The notes beneath the pieces were generated by a model. It did no database searches, had not been told where the DNA came from, and saw only the letters and a program-made list of their open reading frames with translations. From positions 1 to 31,329 of the forward strand of contig CAJTZD010000023.1 of the NCBI GenBank assembly GCA_910584235.1: DNA of 31,329 nt, in the 5' to 3' direction. Of this stretch, positions 21,024 through 28,451 are shown one piece after another. The DNA is from an uncultured Acetatifactor sp. (GTDB taxonomy: Bacteria; Bacillota; Clostridia; Lachnospirales; Lachnospiraceae). How positions within the stretch are numbered: position 1 is the first letter of the stretch; each line of letters begins with the position of its first letter. Made by a program: the position numbers and the translations under genes.

Positions 21024-21695
21024 CTAAACATTGATAATAAATGGCTTGACGGGCTCTTCGGACTGTTTGGCTTTATCAGGCTTTTTTGCCTCCCGCCTTT
21101 TCGACTCCTTAGGCTCTTTCGCAGGCTTCTTCACGGTGTTGAACTGATTCATGGCGGCGTCCGGCCCTTCCGCAATGATCGTCCTGATAGCCTCCGCCGC
21201 CCGGTCCGCCGCCTCATCCATGGCCTCCCTGTCTTTCGGCGAGAACCGCCCCAGCACATAGTCCACCAGATCCCAGCCCGCGGGCTTCTCGCCCACCCCC
21301 ATCTTCACCCGGATAAAGGAATCGTGGCCCAGGTGGGCGATGATGTTCTTCAGGCCGTTGTGGCCCCCTGCGCTGCCTTTCTTGCGGATGCGGATCTGCC
21401 CCACTTCCAGACTTATGTCATCGGAGATGACGATCAACTCCGCGGTCTCGTCCACCTTGTAGAAGTCGATTAGCTGCCGCACGCTCTCACCGCTCAGGTT
21501 CATATAGGTCTGAGGCTTGGCCAGAACGCACTTTTGTCCTGCCGCCATGCCCTTGCCGATGATGGCCTTATGCTTCTTCTCCAGAATGGAAATATTCTCT
21601 TTCGCCGCCAGCTTATCCAGCACCAAAAAGCCCACGTTGTGCCGCGTGCCCTCATATTCCCTGCCGGGATTCCCCAGCCCTACTATAATAAACAT
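21024..21695 (-). CDS. pth: Peptidyl-tRNA hydrolase
   Basis: Releases peptides from peptidyl-tRNA that dropped off ribosomes. It opens with VGLGNPGREYEGTRHNVGFL, with the catalytic His in TRHNVG at about residue 19. It also has KPQTYMNLSGESV and a DDISLEVGQIRIRKKGSAGG block, all family hallmarks. Bacterial Pth is usually about 190 residues; this one is 223 because of a C-terminal tail of about 35 residues rich in Lys, Glu and Pro (KKPAKEPKESKRREAKKPDK). The tail is charged and probably disordered. The start at 21695 is 9 bp after the NUDIX stop, with the ribosome site overlapping that stop (TAGGAG), so the two are translationally coupled. Confidence 0.96.
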   Translation of the reverse strand: MFIIVGLGNPGREYEGTRHNVGFLVLDKLAAKENISILEKKHKAIIGKGMAAGQKCVLAKPQTYMNLSGESVRQLIDFYKVDETAELIVISDDISLEVGQIRIRKKGSAGGHNGLKNIIAHLGHDSFIRVKMGVGEKPAGWDLVDYVLGRFSPKDREAMDEAADRAAEAIRTIIAEGPDAAMNQFNTVKKPAKEPKESKRREAKKPDKAKQSEEPVKPFIINV

Positions 21696-21704
21696 GGTAA
21701 ACTC

Positions 21705-22229
21705 CTATCTGTCCGCCTCCCCAGGCAGGACAAGTCTTTCTCTGTCCATATACCCTTTCAGCCGCTCCCTCTGGGCGGGGATGCATCTGTCCGAGTCAAA
21801 GAAACGAATCAACTCTTCCTTTCCTATCCATCTGTATCCTATGGTCTCCCCCTCCTGAAGCGTTACCGAGTCTTTCGCGGCATCCGTAACGCACAGATAG
21901 CCGTAATGGATCCCATGGCCGGCATGGCTTACAGAGCGGTATATCTCCTCCAGTTCCCCGGCCTCTATTCCGCTCTCCTCCCGAAGCTCCCTGACGGCGC
22001 CCTGCAGGGGCGTCTCTCCTTTCAGCGCACTGCCTCCCGCGCCGATTTCCTCGTAACCGGGATAGGCCTCTTTTCCAAAATCCCTCTGCGGCAGAAGATA
22101 GTCTCCGTCCCTGTGCCGCACCACCACCTCGCAGACCAGGTGGTACAGGCCCTCTCCAATTTCTTCCCCTCGTATCAAGTCCTTCCCGGTCTTCACTCCC
22201 TGCCTGTCATAGGCATCCCAAATTTCCAT
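21705..22229 (-). CDS. NUDIX hydrolase
   Basis: Hydrolyses a nucleoside-diphosphate-linked compound; the exact substrate is unknown. The 174 residues contain the NUDIX box, starting GGSALKGETPLQGAV and ending RELREESGIEAG, with the REx2EE metal-binding core. The N-terminus WDAYDRQGVKTGKDLIRGEE is like the YfcD/isopentenyl-diphosphate-isomerase-like group. The start at 22229 has CACAGGAG. It is the first gene of a unit with pth and mfd, expressed from a promoter at 22364-22393 through a leader of 40-bp tandem hairpin repeats. Confidence 0.9.
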   Translation of the reverse strand: MEIWDAYDRQGVKTGKDLIRGEEIGEGLYHLVCEVVVRHRDGDYLLPQRDFGKEAYPGYEEIGAGGSALKGETPLQGAVRELREESGIEAGELEEIYRSVSHAGHGIHYGYLCVTDAAKDSVTLQEGETIGYRWIGKEELIRFFDSDRCIPAQRERLKGYMDRERLVLPGEADR

Positions 22230-22261
22230 ATGCAGCTCCTGTGGGTTTTTGTTTATGATGG

Positions 22262-22367
22262 TAGAATCCTGCTTTTGGATTCTATTTTAGATCTTTGATA
22301 ATAGAATCCTGCTTTTGGATTCTATTTTAGATCTTTGATAATAGAATCCTGCTTTTGGATTCTATTA
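22262..22367. repeat. 40-bp tandem repeat, 2.65 copies, each with a hairpin
   Basis: Identical units start at 22262, 22302 and 22342 (the last partial, 26 bp). Each carries TAGAATCC and GGATTCTA as 8-bp arms with a 7-nt loop, joined by an AT-rich TTTAGATCTTTGATAA stretch. The array lies between the predicted promoter and the NUDIX start and would form two to three equal hairpins in the leader. Confidence 0.95.
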
Positions 22368-22393
22368 TACATACCCCACCGCTCACTTGTAAA
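22364..22393 (-). promoter_or_regulatory. Promoter of the NUDIX-pth-mfd unit
   Basis: Minus strand: -35 TTTACA (22388-22393), 18-bp spacer, -10 TATAAT (22364-22369). The -10 partly overlaps the first tandem hairpin repeat, and later repeat copies carry TAAAAT at the equivalent place. Confidence 0.65.
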
Positions 22394-22416
22394 GCGAAAT
22401 GGCGGATATTCTAAAA

Positions 22417-22445
22417 AATCCCCGGCACTTGCCATGCCGGGGATT
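22417..22445. terminator. Terminator after the retropepsin-like gene
   Basis: AATCCCCGGC (22417-22426) pairs perfectly with GCCGGGGATT (22436-22445) around a 9-nt loop. On the minus strand the stem runs into a T-run, about 30 bp after the stop of the aspartic protease gene. Confidence 0.88.
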
Positions 22446-22475
22446 GTCCCAAAGCCTTTCTAAAATTATGTCCGT

Positions 22476-23027
22476 TCATAATGGACTTATGTACCCAAAG
22501 TGTTTATGCAATTCATTCAAATACTCTGCATTTATCTTCTCTTTTAAACACCCCAAGAATAAATACTCCCCATTCCATTCACTCTCGCCACAATGAAAGT
22601 CGAAATCTTTCAGAATATCCATTCCTATGAGAATATTACTGGTTCTGTCATAGTTTACGGCTATGTCATGTCTAATCCTATATCCGTTTAGTGTAATCGG
22701 AATATCTTTATGCGTAAACTTAAGGGCCGTACATTCCAATAAACGATTATCTTTTACCAGATTTTTATCCCTCGCCTTTACTTCGTCTGTATCGCTTACC
22801 CCATAGCTACGCTGGAATGCTAGTTTTGAATCTATTGCCAGTTGTTTATATCGCAACGATGTATTATAAGATACATTATATAGCACTCTATATGGAACGG
22901 TCGAATAACTACATCCAGTATCCAGCTTAAAACGGTTCTTAATTGTCTTCCCATGAAGACAAATCTCTGCTTTTACATAAAAGCAATTATTCTCCAATGT
23001 CGAAATCAGGTAACCTTTACTCATCAT
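22476..23027 (-). CDS. Retropepsin-like aspartic protease family protein
   Basis: A 183-residue protein with the single-domain pepsin/retropepsin layout. The catalytic motif DTGCS is at residues 36-40 (within FKLDTGCSYSTVP), and the second family block ILIGMDILKDFDF lies near 131-144. Such proteins work as dimers, each monomer giving one Asp. No signal peptide or membrane segment, so it should be cytoplasmic. It starts at the ATG at 23027 (or the next codon), overlapping the end of the upstream 85-aa gene by 11 bp, so the two are coupled. Codon and base use are clearly more AT-rich than the neighbours. Target unknown; the partner protein is the first candidate. Confidence 0.75.
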   Translation of the reverse strand: MMSKGYLISTLENNCFYVKAEICLHGKTIKNRFKLDTGCSYSTVPYRVLYNVSYNTSLRYKQLAIDSKLAFQRSYGVSDTDEVKARDKNLVKDNRLLECTALKFTHKDIPITLNGYRIRHDIAVNYDRTSNILIGMDILKDFDFHCGESEWNGEYLFLGCLKEKINAEYLNELHKHFGYISPL

Positions 23028-23274
23028 ATGTTACCTCTCCTTCAACTTCGTCTATATCGTTATATATGGCACAAATGTTATCATTTTCGGCTACAGCTCT
23101 GTCCGCCTCTTCGTTCAGGTCCCTGCCAATATATGCAATTCTTCCGACAATGTCTTCTCCCACAATCTTTGAATCCACAAGTGTTATATAGACGTTATAA
23201 ATGCCACTTAAGCTGTTTTCTGACACAATATCACCGACTCTAATATCCTCTAATCTCAGCTTCGCAGATTTCAT
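23017..23274 (-). CDS. 85-aa acidic protein paired with the retropepsin-like protein
   Basis: I do not recognise a family. The protein starts MKSAKLRLEDIRVGDIVSEN and continues with alternating hydrophobic residues (YNVYITLVDSKIVGEDIVGR), suggesting a small beta-barrel. It ends in an acidic tail (IDEVEGEVTYDE). AAAGGAG lies 7 bp before the ATG. It is the first gene of a two-gene unit with a strong promoter, and its 3' end overlaps the protease start. It could be a substrate, inhibitor or partner of the protease, by analogy with coupled pairs. That is inference only. AT-rich like its partner. Confidence 0.75.
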   Translation of the reverse strand: MKSAKLRLEDIRVGDIVSENSLSGIYNVYITLVDSKIVGEDIVGRIAYIGRDLNEEADRAVAENDNICAIYNDIDEVEGEVTYDE

Positions 23275-23369
23275 TGAAAACTCCTTTCAAATCCCGCTGT
23301 TCTCCAACGTTCCATCATGCTTCTTACATCAAAATTCTATTATGGAATATGCAACTTCTGATAAATTGT

Positions 23370-23398
23370 ATTATATCCTTTTCTCAAAAAGATGTCTA
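23370..23398 (-). promoter_or_regulatory. Promoter of the retropepsin two-gene unit
   Basis: Minus strand: -35 TAGACA (23393-23398), 17-bp spacer, consensus -10 TATAAT (23370-23375). The 85-aa gene starts about 96 bp downstream of the -10. Confidence 0.7.
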
Positions 23399-23462
23399 CC
23401 TCTTACCAAAATTCGCAGAAAAATCCACTGTTTTCATACTATCTTTTTCCACCCAAATAAGA

Positions 23463-23468
23463 TATAAT
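23463..23468 (+). promoter_or_regulatory. -10 element of the YesM/YesN operon
   Basis: A consensus TATAAT on the plus strand lies 51 bp before the chosen start of the sensor kinase. The region 17-18 bp upstream is a poor -35, so activation may be needed. Confidence 0.45.
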
Positions 23469-23519
23469 AAAGAAAGATGACAAATACAAAACACCCCACA
23501 GATGAAAAAGAGAGGCCTT

Positions 23520-25232
23520 ATGAAATCAATCAAATATCTGCGCTCTCACCTTTTATGGAAGATGTTTTTCTGGTTTGTCCTGCTGCTTTTATTGCCATGC
23601 CTGCTTTTGCTGGGCATCTATGCCGCGGCCAACGATTACCACTACGCTCAGGAAACCGCCAAGCTGGAGCATGCCGCCCTGACCCAGTGCATGAACAGCA
23701 TCGAGCAGGACATGGACTCCTGTGCCGAATCTTTCTGGATGATACAAAGACACAGCAATTTTCTGCGTTTTTTGAACGGCGGCTATCCCACCGTAGCCCT
23801 GCAGCTGGAAGCCTATGTAAAGGAATTTTACAATATATTCTCCTACGCCAAAAGCTTCTCCCCATACATCAAAAAGGTACAGGTCTACGCCATGCGAACG
23901 GATCTTGTGGAGATTGACGACAGCGTGATATACATAGACCAGTTGGGGGAATATGCTCTGGACAAAGAGACCACTTACGGGTACTGGCGCTATGACCCGG
24001 ATGCCGACCTGCTCATTTACCGGAAGCTGATCAACAGTCTGTACGATTCCACTCCCGTGGGCGTGCTGGAAATCTCCTGCCTCTCCAGCCTGTTTTGTGA
24101 CAAACTGGGGCCGATTTCCGAATCCGTCTCCCGTCAGATGTATATCGTATATGACGGCAACGCCTACTTTCTAGGAGACTCCTGCCTGTTGCCGGGCGAC
24201 TTGCCGAAAGCGGGGGATGACGACCTGTGCCTGTCCCTTGTGTCCCTGCCTATGGAAATAAGGGCCGGCAGGTATCTTCCCAGCACAGCCCAGCGGCCCA
24301 TAAATATACTTTCCGTCATTGCCCTGGCAGGCTTCCTTGTGATCCTGGGCTGCAGTTTTTTGTTCTTTTTCAGCATTTACCGCCTTTCCCGGCGTATTGT
24401 AAATTTTTCCAGATACATTTCCAGCGCCCTCACCCAACTGCCCGGCACCTATACGGATTCCTGCCATGATGAGCTGGGCCTGGTGGTCAGAAACTTCAAT
24501 CAAATGCTGGAACAGAACAATGATCTCATCAACCAGGTGAAGCTGGAAAAGCTGCGCCAGAACGAAATGGCCTACCGGGTCCTGCAGGCCCAGATAGACC
24601 CCCATTTCATCTACAATGCGCTGGAGAGCATGCGCATGATGGCCGAGATGCATGACGACCCGGAAGTGGCCAATGTAATTTTTGCATTCAGCAAGCTCAT
24701 GCGGTACAGCCTGTCCGCAAATACGGCCCCGGCCACTGTGGAATATGAACTGGATATCGTGAGCCAGTATCTGCAGGTGCAGAAAATCCGGCTGGGGGAT
24801 CATCTGGAATACGAGATAGACTGTCCGGAGTCCCTGTATGCCCTGGACTGTCCCCAGTTCGTCCTGCAGCCCCTGGTGGAAAATGCCATCAAATATGGCC
24901 GCTGCCAGGAGCATCCCGCCATCTTTGTGAAAATCCGCCTGGCTATGGAAGCGGATCTGCTGACTGCCGTCGTGGAAAATACCGGCGCGGAGCTTGCGCC
25001 GGAGAAACGCCTGGAAATCAACAGGCGTCTGGCCATGGGCCAGGATCTTTCCGATCTGTCCTCGGGTACGGGGGTGGGGTTGGACAGCATCAACAGCCGC
25101 ATGCGCTACCTCTACCCGGAAAGCTTCCAAATGGAGCTTTTGCCCCTTTCGGGTCAGGGCCTGCAGGTAATTCTGATTTGGCGGCCTGCCGCCGGAGGGA
25201 AAGGAGACTCAAATGAAAATCCTGATTGTTGA
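23520..25232 (+). CDS. YesM-type sensor histidine kinase
   Basis: Membrane sensor of a sugar-related two-component system, about 570 residues. Membrane segment 1 is near residues 11-32 and segment 2 near 262-285, with an extracellular sensing domain between. A HAMP-like linker leads to the phospho-acceptor His near residue 360 in QIDPHFIYNALESM, typical of the family. The ATPase has PLVENAIKYG near 450 and GTGVGLDSINSRM near 517. I prefer the ATG at 23520, with AGAGAGG in front, over the ATG at 23502, which has no ribosome site. Its end overlaps the response-regulator gene by 20 bp. It probably senses a glycan breakdown product and controls the enzymes and binding protein at 26758-31309. Confidence 0.92.
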   Translation: MKSIKYLRSHLLWKMFFWFVLLLLLPCLLLLGIYAAANDYHYAQETAKLEHAALTQCMNSIEQDMDSCAESFWMIQRHSNFLRFLNGGYPTVALQLEAYVKEFYNIFSYAKSFSPYIKKVQVYAMRTDLVEIDDSVIYIDQLGEYALDKETTYGYWRYDPDADLLIYRKLINSLYDSTPVGVLEISCLSSLFCDKLGPISESVSRQMYIVYDGNAYFLGDSCLLPGDLPKAGDDDLCLSLVSLPMEIRAGRYLPSTAQRPINILSVIALAGFLVILGCSFLFFFSIYRLSRRIVNFSRYISSALTQLPGTYTDSCHDELGLVVRNFNQMLEQNNDLINQVKLEKLRQNEMAYRVLQAQIDPHFIYNALESMRMMAEMHDDPEVANVIFAFSKLMRYSLSANTAPATVEYELDIVSQYLQVQKIRLGDHLEYEIDCPESLYALDCPQFVLQPLVENAIKYGRCQEHPAIFVKIRLAMEADLLTAVVENTGAELAPEKRLEINRRLAMGQDLSDLSSGTGVGLDSINSRMRYLYPESFQMELLPLSGQGLQVILIWRPAAGGKGDSNENPDC

Positions 25233-26493
25233 CGATGAAAAGTTAATCGCCCAGGGCGTAGCCTATGTGATCAAACAGTTTGGAGCGGAGTACGGGGCGG
25301 TGGATACGGCCTTTTCCGGCAGCGAGGCCCTGGAAAAGATGGGCGCTGCCCGGTATGATCTGACCATTACAGACGTGTCCATGCCGGGGCTTTCCGGCCT
25401 GGATTTGATAGAGGAGGCCAAAAAGCGGGGGCTGTGCGGCGACTTCTGCGTTCTCTCCGGATATTCCGAATTTGAGTACGCCCGCACCGCCCTGCAGCTG
25501 GGCGTGGAGGACTATCTCCTGAAGCCCGTGGACAAGGGGAAACTGAAAAAAATGCTGGAGGCTTTTCGGGAAAAGCAGCTAAGCCGCAGCCGCGCCCTGC
25601 GCCGGAACCTGGAGAATCTCCTGGCCGACTGCCTTTTCGGCAGCGTGGAGCCAAAGGACGCCTGGCCTTTCGGGAGTCCGCTGTCCGCCGTGGTAGTGGA
25701 AAGCCTCTTCGGTACCCCCCGGGGATTCGTATCCCGCCAGGACTTCTCCCGCTTTTTGGATGAGGGGCTGGTTCAGGCCGTGGTGCATATCCGCCACCTG
25801 CCCGCCTTTGTCCTTTTCGGCCCTGCCGAAAGCCGGCCCCGGCTGGTAGAGCTTCTTTCCGCAGGTTTCCCCCACATGTCCATAGGCTCTGCCACCGGCA
25901 GTTTCATGCCGGCAGGTGCCGACGCAGGCTATGGGGCAGCACTCCGCTCCCTCTACAGGGACGCCCTGCACGCCGCCCTGACAGCCCACTGCTTTTTGGA
26001 CAGGCAGTGTCTGGACGCCGCAGAATTCCCCCGTCCAAAGGAACCGGCGCTTTTGGCCGAAGCCCTGAAAGCAGGTCTGCGGGCAGATGTCCCTCAAGAC
26101 CGTCTTCTGCTCTATCAAATCTGCTGGCAGAGCCTGGACGCGGCGGGTTCCGAACCTGTGCAGAGAGATAAGTCCAATCCTTATGTGGCCAAAATGGTGG
26201 CTCTGGTGGACGAGCATTTCGCCGAGGATCTGACTTTGGCCAGCGTGGCCAGGGACATCGGACTGAATCCGGAGTACGCCGGGAAGTTGTTTCGCGCGGA
26301 AGAGGGACAAAGCTTCGCCGATTATCTGAACCGCTACCGCATTGCCAGGATCTTAGAATGCATTGCCCAGGACCCCGCTCTGAGCTTTGAGCAGCTGGCC
26401 CCCTGTATGGGCTTTCAGAATCTCCGGAATTTTTACCGGATTTTCAAGCGGCTTATGCAGACTACACCGGGACAATACAAAGCATCTCTGTAA
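25213..26493 (+). CDS. YesN-type response regulator, AraC family
   Basis: Partner of the YesM-type kinase, 426 residues. The receiver domain (1-120) shows IVDDEK at 5-10, phospho-acceptor Asp54 in TITDVSMPG, and YLLKPVDKGKL. A variable middle region (about 130-315) follows. The C-terminal AraC DNA-binding domain (about 320-426) has two helix-turn-helix units (LTLASVARDIGLNPEYAGKL and LAPCMGFQNLRNFYRIFKR) and the usual TPGQYK end. The ribosome site GGAGGGAAAGGAG lies within the kinase gene, so translation is coupled. It probably activates the convergent GH20/GH172/transport genes. Confidence 0.93.
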   Translation: MKILIVDDEKLIAQGVAYVIKQFGAEYGAVDTAFSGSEALEKMGAARYDLTITDVSMPGLSGLDLIEEAKKRGLCGDFCVLSGYSEFEYARTALQLGVEDYLLKPVDKGKLKKMLEAFREKQLSRSRALRRNLENLLADCLFGSVEPKDAWPFGSPLSAVVVESLFGTPRGFVSRQDFSRFLDEGLVQAVVHIRHLPAFVLFGPAESRPRLVELLSAGFPHMSIGSATGSFMPAGADAGYGAALRSLYRDALHAALTAHCFLDRQCLDAAEFPRPKEPALLAEALKAGLRADVPQDRLLLYQICWQSLDAAGSEPVQRDKSNPYVAKMVALVDEHFAEDLTLASVARDIGLNPEYAGKLFRAEEGQSFADYLNRYRIARILECIAQDPALSFEQLAPCMGFQNLRNFYRIFKRLMQTTPGQYKASL

Positions 26494-26575
26494 CCGTCCC
26501 TGCGCTTTTCTCTCTCCCTTTCCCGACGGGGCAAAAATCCAGCCAGTCATCGGGGGACTTATACCTCATGGCTTA

Positions 26576-26690
26576 GCGTGCAAAGATTTTCTAAGCCCGC
26601 AAAATACGCGGACTAAGAAAATCTAAATTACACGCGTAAGAATGCCCAGGCGAATTTTATTCGCTTGGACATTCTTACGGTCTTGCACCG
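26576..26690. repeat. Twin palindromic element (copy 2 of the intergenic repeat)
   Basis: Two hairpins follow each other between convergent genes. The first (26576-26635) has GCGTG/CACGC ends and a 17-bp stem with two mismatches (AGATTTTCTAAGCCCGC). The second (26635-26679) has 21-bp arms around a 3-nt loop. The second and the following CTTGCACCG match, inverted, the element at 11707-11788. The gap 26494-26757 holds no gene otherwise. Confidence 0.75.
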
Positions 26691-26709
26691 AATTGTATTG
26701 TTTTTGGTG

Positions 26710-26726
26710 ACAGAACTGCGTTCTGT
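26710..26726. terminator. Short hairpin after the GH20 gene
   Basis: ACAGAAC and GTTCTGT form a 7-bp perfect stem with a 3-nt loop, 31 bp after the GH20 stop on the minus strand. Only a weak A/C-rich tail follows, so termination is uncertain. Confidence 0.35.
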
Positions 26727-26757
26727 TGTATGGGCCTTTCAGAGCGGCGCCGGAGGT

Positions 26758-28410
26758 TTATAATACATTGGCGGTGACGTTTGTGCTCCAGCTGTTGAAG
26801 TAAAGGGCGTCGCCGGGCGTGCCGGGCACGCCCCGGATGTCAAGCTGTTCTTCTTCCAGTTCTTCGATGACCTGGATTTTTCCTTGGTACAGGTCCTCAA
26901 GCCTTTCCAGACAGCTTTGAATCCGTCTGGAAAGACCGCCCAGGCGGATGTCCTGGACGTCGAAGCCATGGGGTTTGTTCTCGGAAAACCATTGTTTTTT
27001 ATAGGTTTTGTAGAACGAATCCAATTTGTCCAAAAGCTTCCGGTAATCTGACAGCAGCTCTTCCATTTCTTTCCTGCTTTCTGCCATTTTGTCCCCGGCC
27101 GCTTTCCATGCGGCATAGATTTTATGCGTGCGTACTCCCAGCAGGGCTTTCAGTTCCAAGACCTGACAGAGGGCTTTCTGGGTCTCGAAAAGGAGGCTCC
27201 ACTCCCCTGTGTGCTCCACCTTTTCCAGATTCTCTTTGCAGACCGCGTATTTTGCTCCCTCATCCCCTGCCAGGTTGGCATCAAACAGCCCCATGAAGCA
27301 GTCATTGTACAGCAGATATTTCTCCGCGTCGCGCACATGGTCATCCGACACGCCCGGCGTGCCCGGGAGATCCAGCAGCAGGAATTCGTCAAAGGCAATT
27401 CCGTACTTTTGCCGGAATTTTTCCTTGATTGTATTTATGTCCTCATTTCCCTTGGCCAGCTCCGCCGCGTAAAACAGTGCCGGAAGCATAGCGAACTTTG
27501 AACACTCTCCCCCATTGTCGCCCCACATAGTCAGGAACACATCCTGAGTGCCCTGCTCCCTGCAGCTACACAGCGCCGCCCGGGTGGCTTTTATGCTGTA
27601 GCCGTTATGGGGCGCGAATCCCATCCAGGTCCACAGTCCGCCTGCAAACCAGGTGCCTTCCTTTAATTTATTGTGGGCGGAAAGCATGCCGTCATACCGG
27701 GATTTGTCCGTGGAATAATAGTCCCAGTAAATCAGCTCCACATTTTTCGGAATCTGCTGCCGGATGCTCTCATCAATATTGACGTCCTGGGCATAATATT
27801 CCCCGCCGGCCGCCAGCCGGAAGAACATATCCGACCACATGGCCAGAGTCAGTCCGTACCTTTCCCCTATCTGCGCCACCCGCTTCACATGCTCTATGAG
27901 GATCTGAGACCTGTCGCTGTCGCCATGCAGATCATAGTATTTCCCTCTGCCGATCATATGAGCCTCGTCCATGCCGATGTTCACTGTGCGGCTTTCGAAA
28001 CACCGGGAAACGGTTGCGAACATTTTGTCAATCAGCTCATAGACAGCCTCGTCGCCGGCCAAAAGGATGTCTCCCGTGTCCACATGCCCCTGGTAAGCGG
28101 GCCACCGGACGATTGCGTTCAAATGGGCCAGTGTCTGAATACAGGGAATCACCTCCATCCCCTTAGACCTGGCATAGCGGTCGGCTTCCCTGAGTTCTTC
28201 CTTTGTGTACCTGCCCCGCATATACCCGAAATAAGGCTCCCCCTCAATCTCGTAAGTGTCCTCCGTATACAGCAGCAGTGTATTGTAGCCCAAGTCTGCG
28301 GTCAGGTCGATCCACCTCTTCAGGGCCTCTACCGTCATCACCGCGTTTCTGGAACAATCCAGCATCGTCCCAAATCTTCTAAATCCAACTGTCTCTTCCA
28401 ATCGCTCCAT
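26758..28410 (-). CDS. GH20-like beta-N-acetylhexosaminidase
   Basis: Predicted to remove terminal GlcNAc or GalNAc from glycans using substrate-assisted catalysis. The 550 residues contain a TIM barrel with the GH20 catalytic Asp-Glu pair at 148-149 in VNIGMDEAHM. Other barrel blocks are LGYNTLLLYTEDTYEI, VIPCIQTLAHLN and the late GGLWTWMGF and TMWGDNGGE. The domain order resembles cytoplasmic GcnA/HexD-type members without the N-terminal GH20b domain. A C-terminal helical region (about 400-520) follows. No signal peptide, so it acts on imported oligosaccharides. The start at 28410 has GGAGCAAGAGGG upstream. It follows the GH172 gene by 41 bp and is likely in its operon. Confidence 0.85.
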   Translation of the reverse strand: MERLEETVGFRRFGTMLDCSRNAVMTVEALKRWIDLTADLGYNTLLLYTEDTYEIEGEPYFGYMRGRYTKEELREADRYARSKGMEVIPCIQTLAHLNAIVRWPAYQGHVDTGDILLAGDEAVYELIDKMFATVSRCFESRTVNIGMDEAHMIGRGKYYDLHGDSDRSQILIEHVKRVAQIGERYGLTLAMWSDMFFRLAAGGEYYAQDVNIDESIRQQIPKNVELIYWDYYSTDKSRYDGMLSAHNKLKEGTWFAGGLWTWMGFAPHNGYSIKATRAALCSCREQGTQDVFLTMWGDNGGECSKFAMLPALFYAAELAKGNEDINTIKEKFRQKYGIAFDEFLLLDLPGTPGVSDDHVRDAEKYLLYNDCFMGLFDANLAGDEGAKYAVCKENLEKVEHTGEWSLLFETQKALCQVLELKALLGVRTHKIYAAWKAAGDKMAESRKEMEELLSDYRKLLDKLDSFYKTYKKQWFSENKPHGFDVQDIRLGGLSRRIQSCLERLEDLYQGKIQVIEELEEEQLDIRGVPGTPGDALYFNSWSTNVTANVL

Positions 28411-28451
28411 TCGTTCCCTCTTGCTCCTTTCTCTGGATTTTAACGCAGGCC

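Noticed and set aside
24171..25130. 319-codon minus-strand frame opposite the YesM-type kinase
   Set aside because: Antisense shadow; the plus frame has all kinase motifs.
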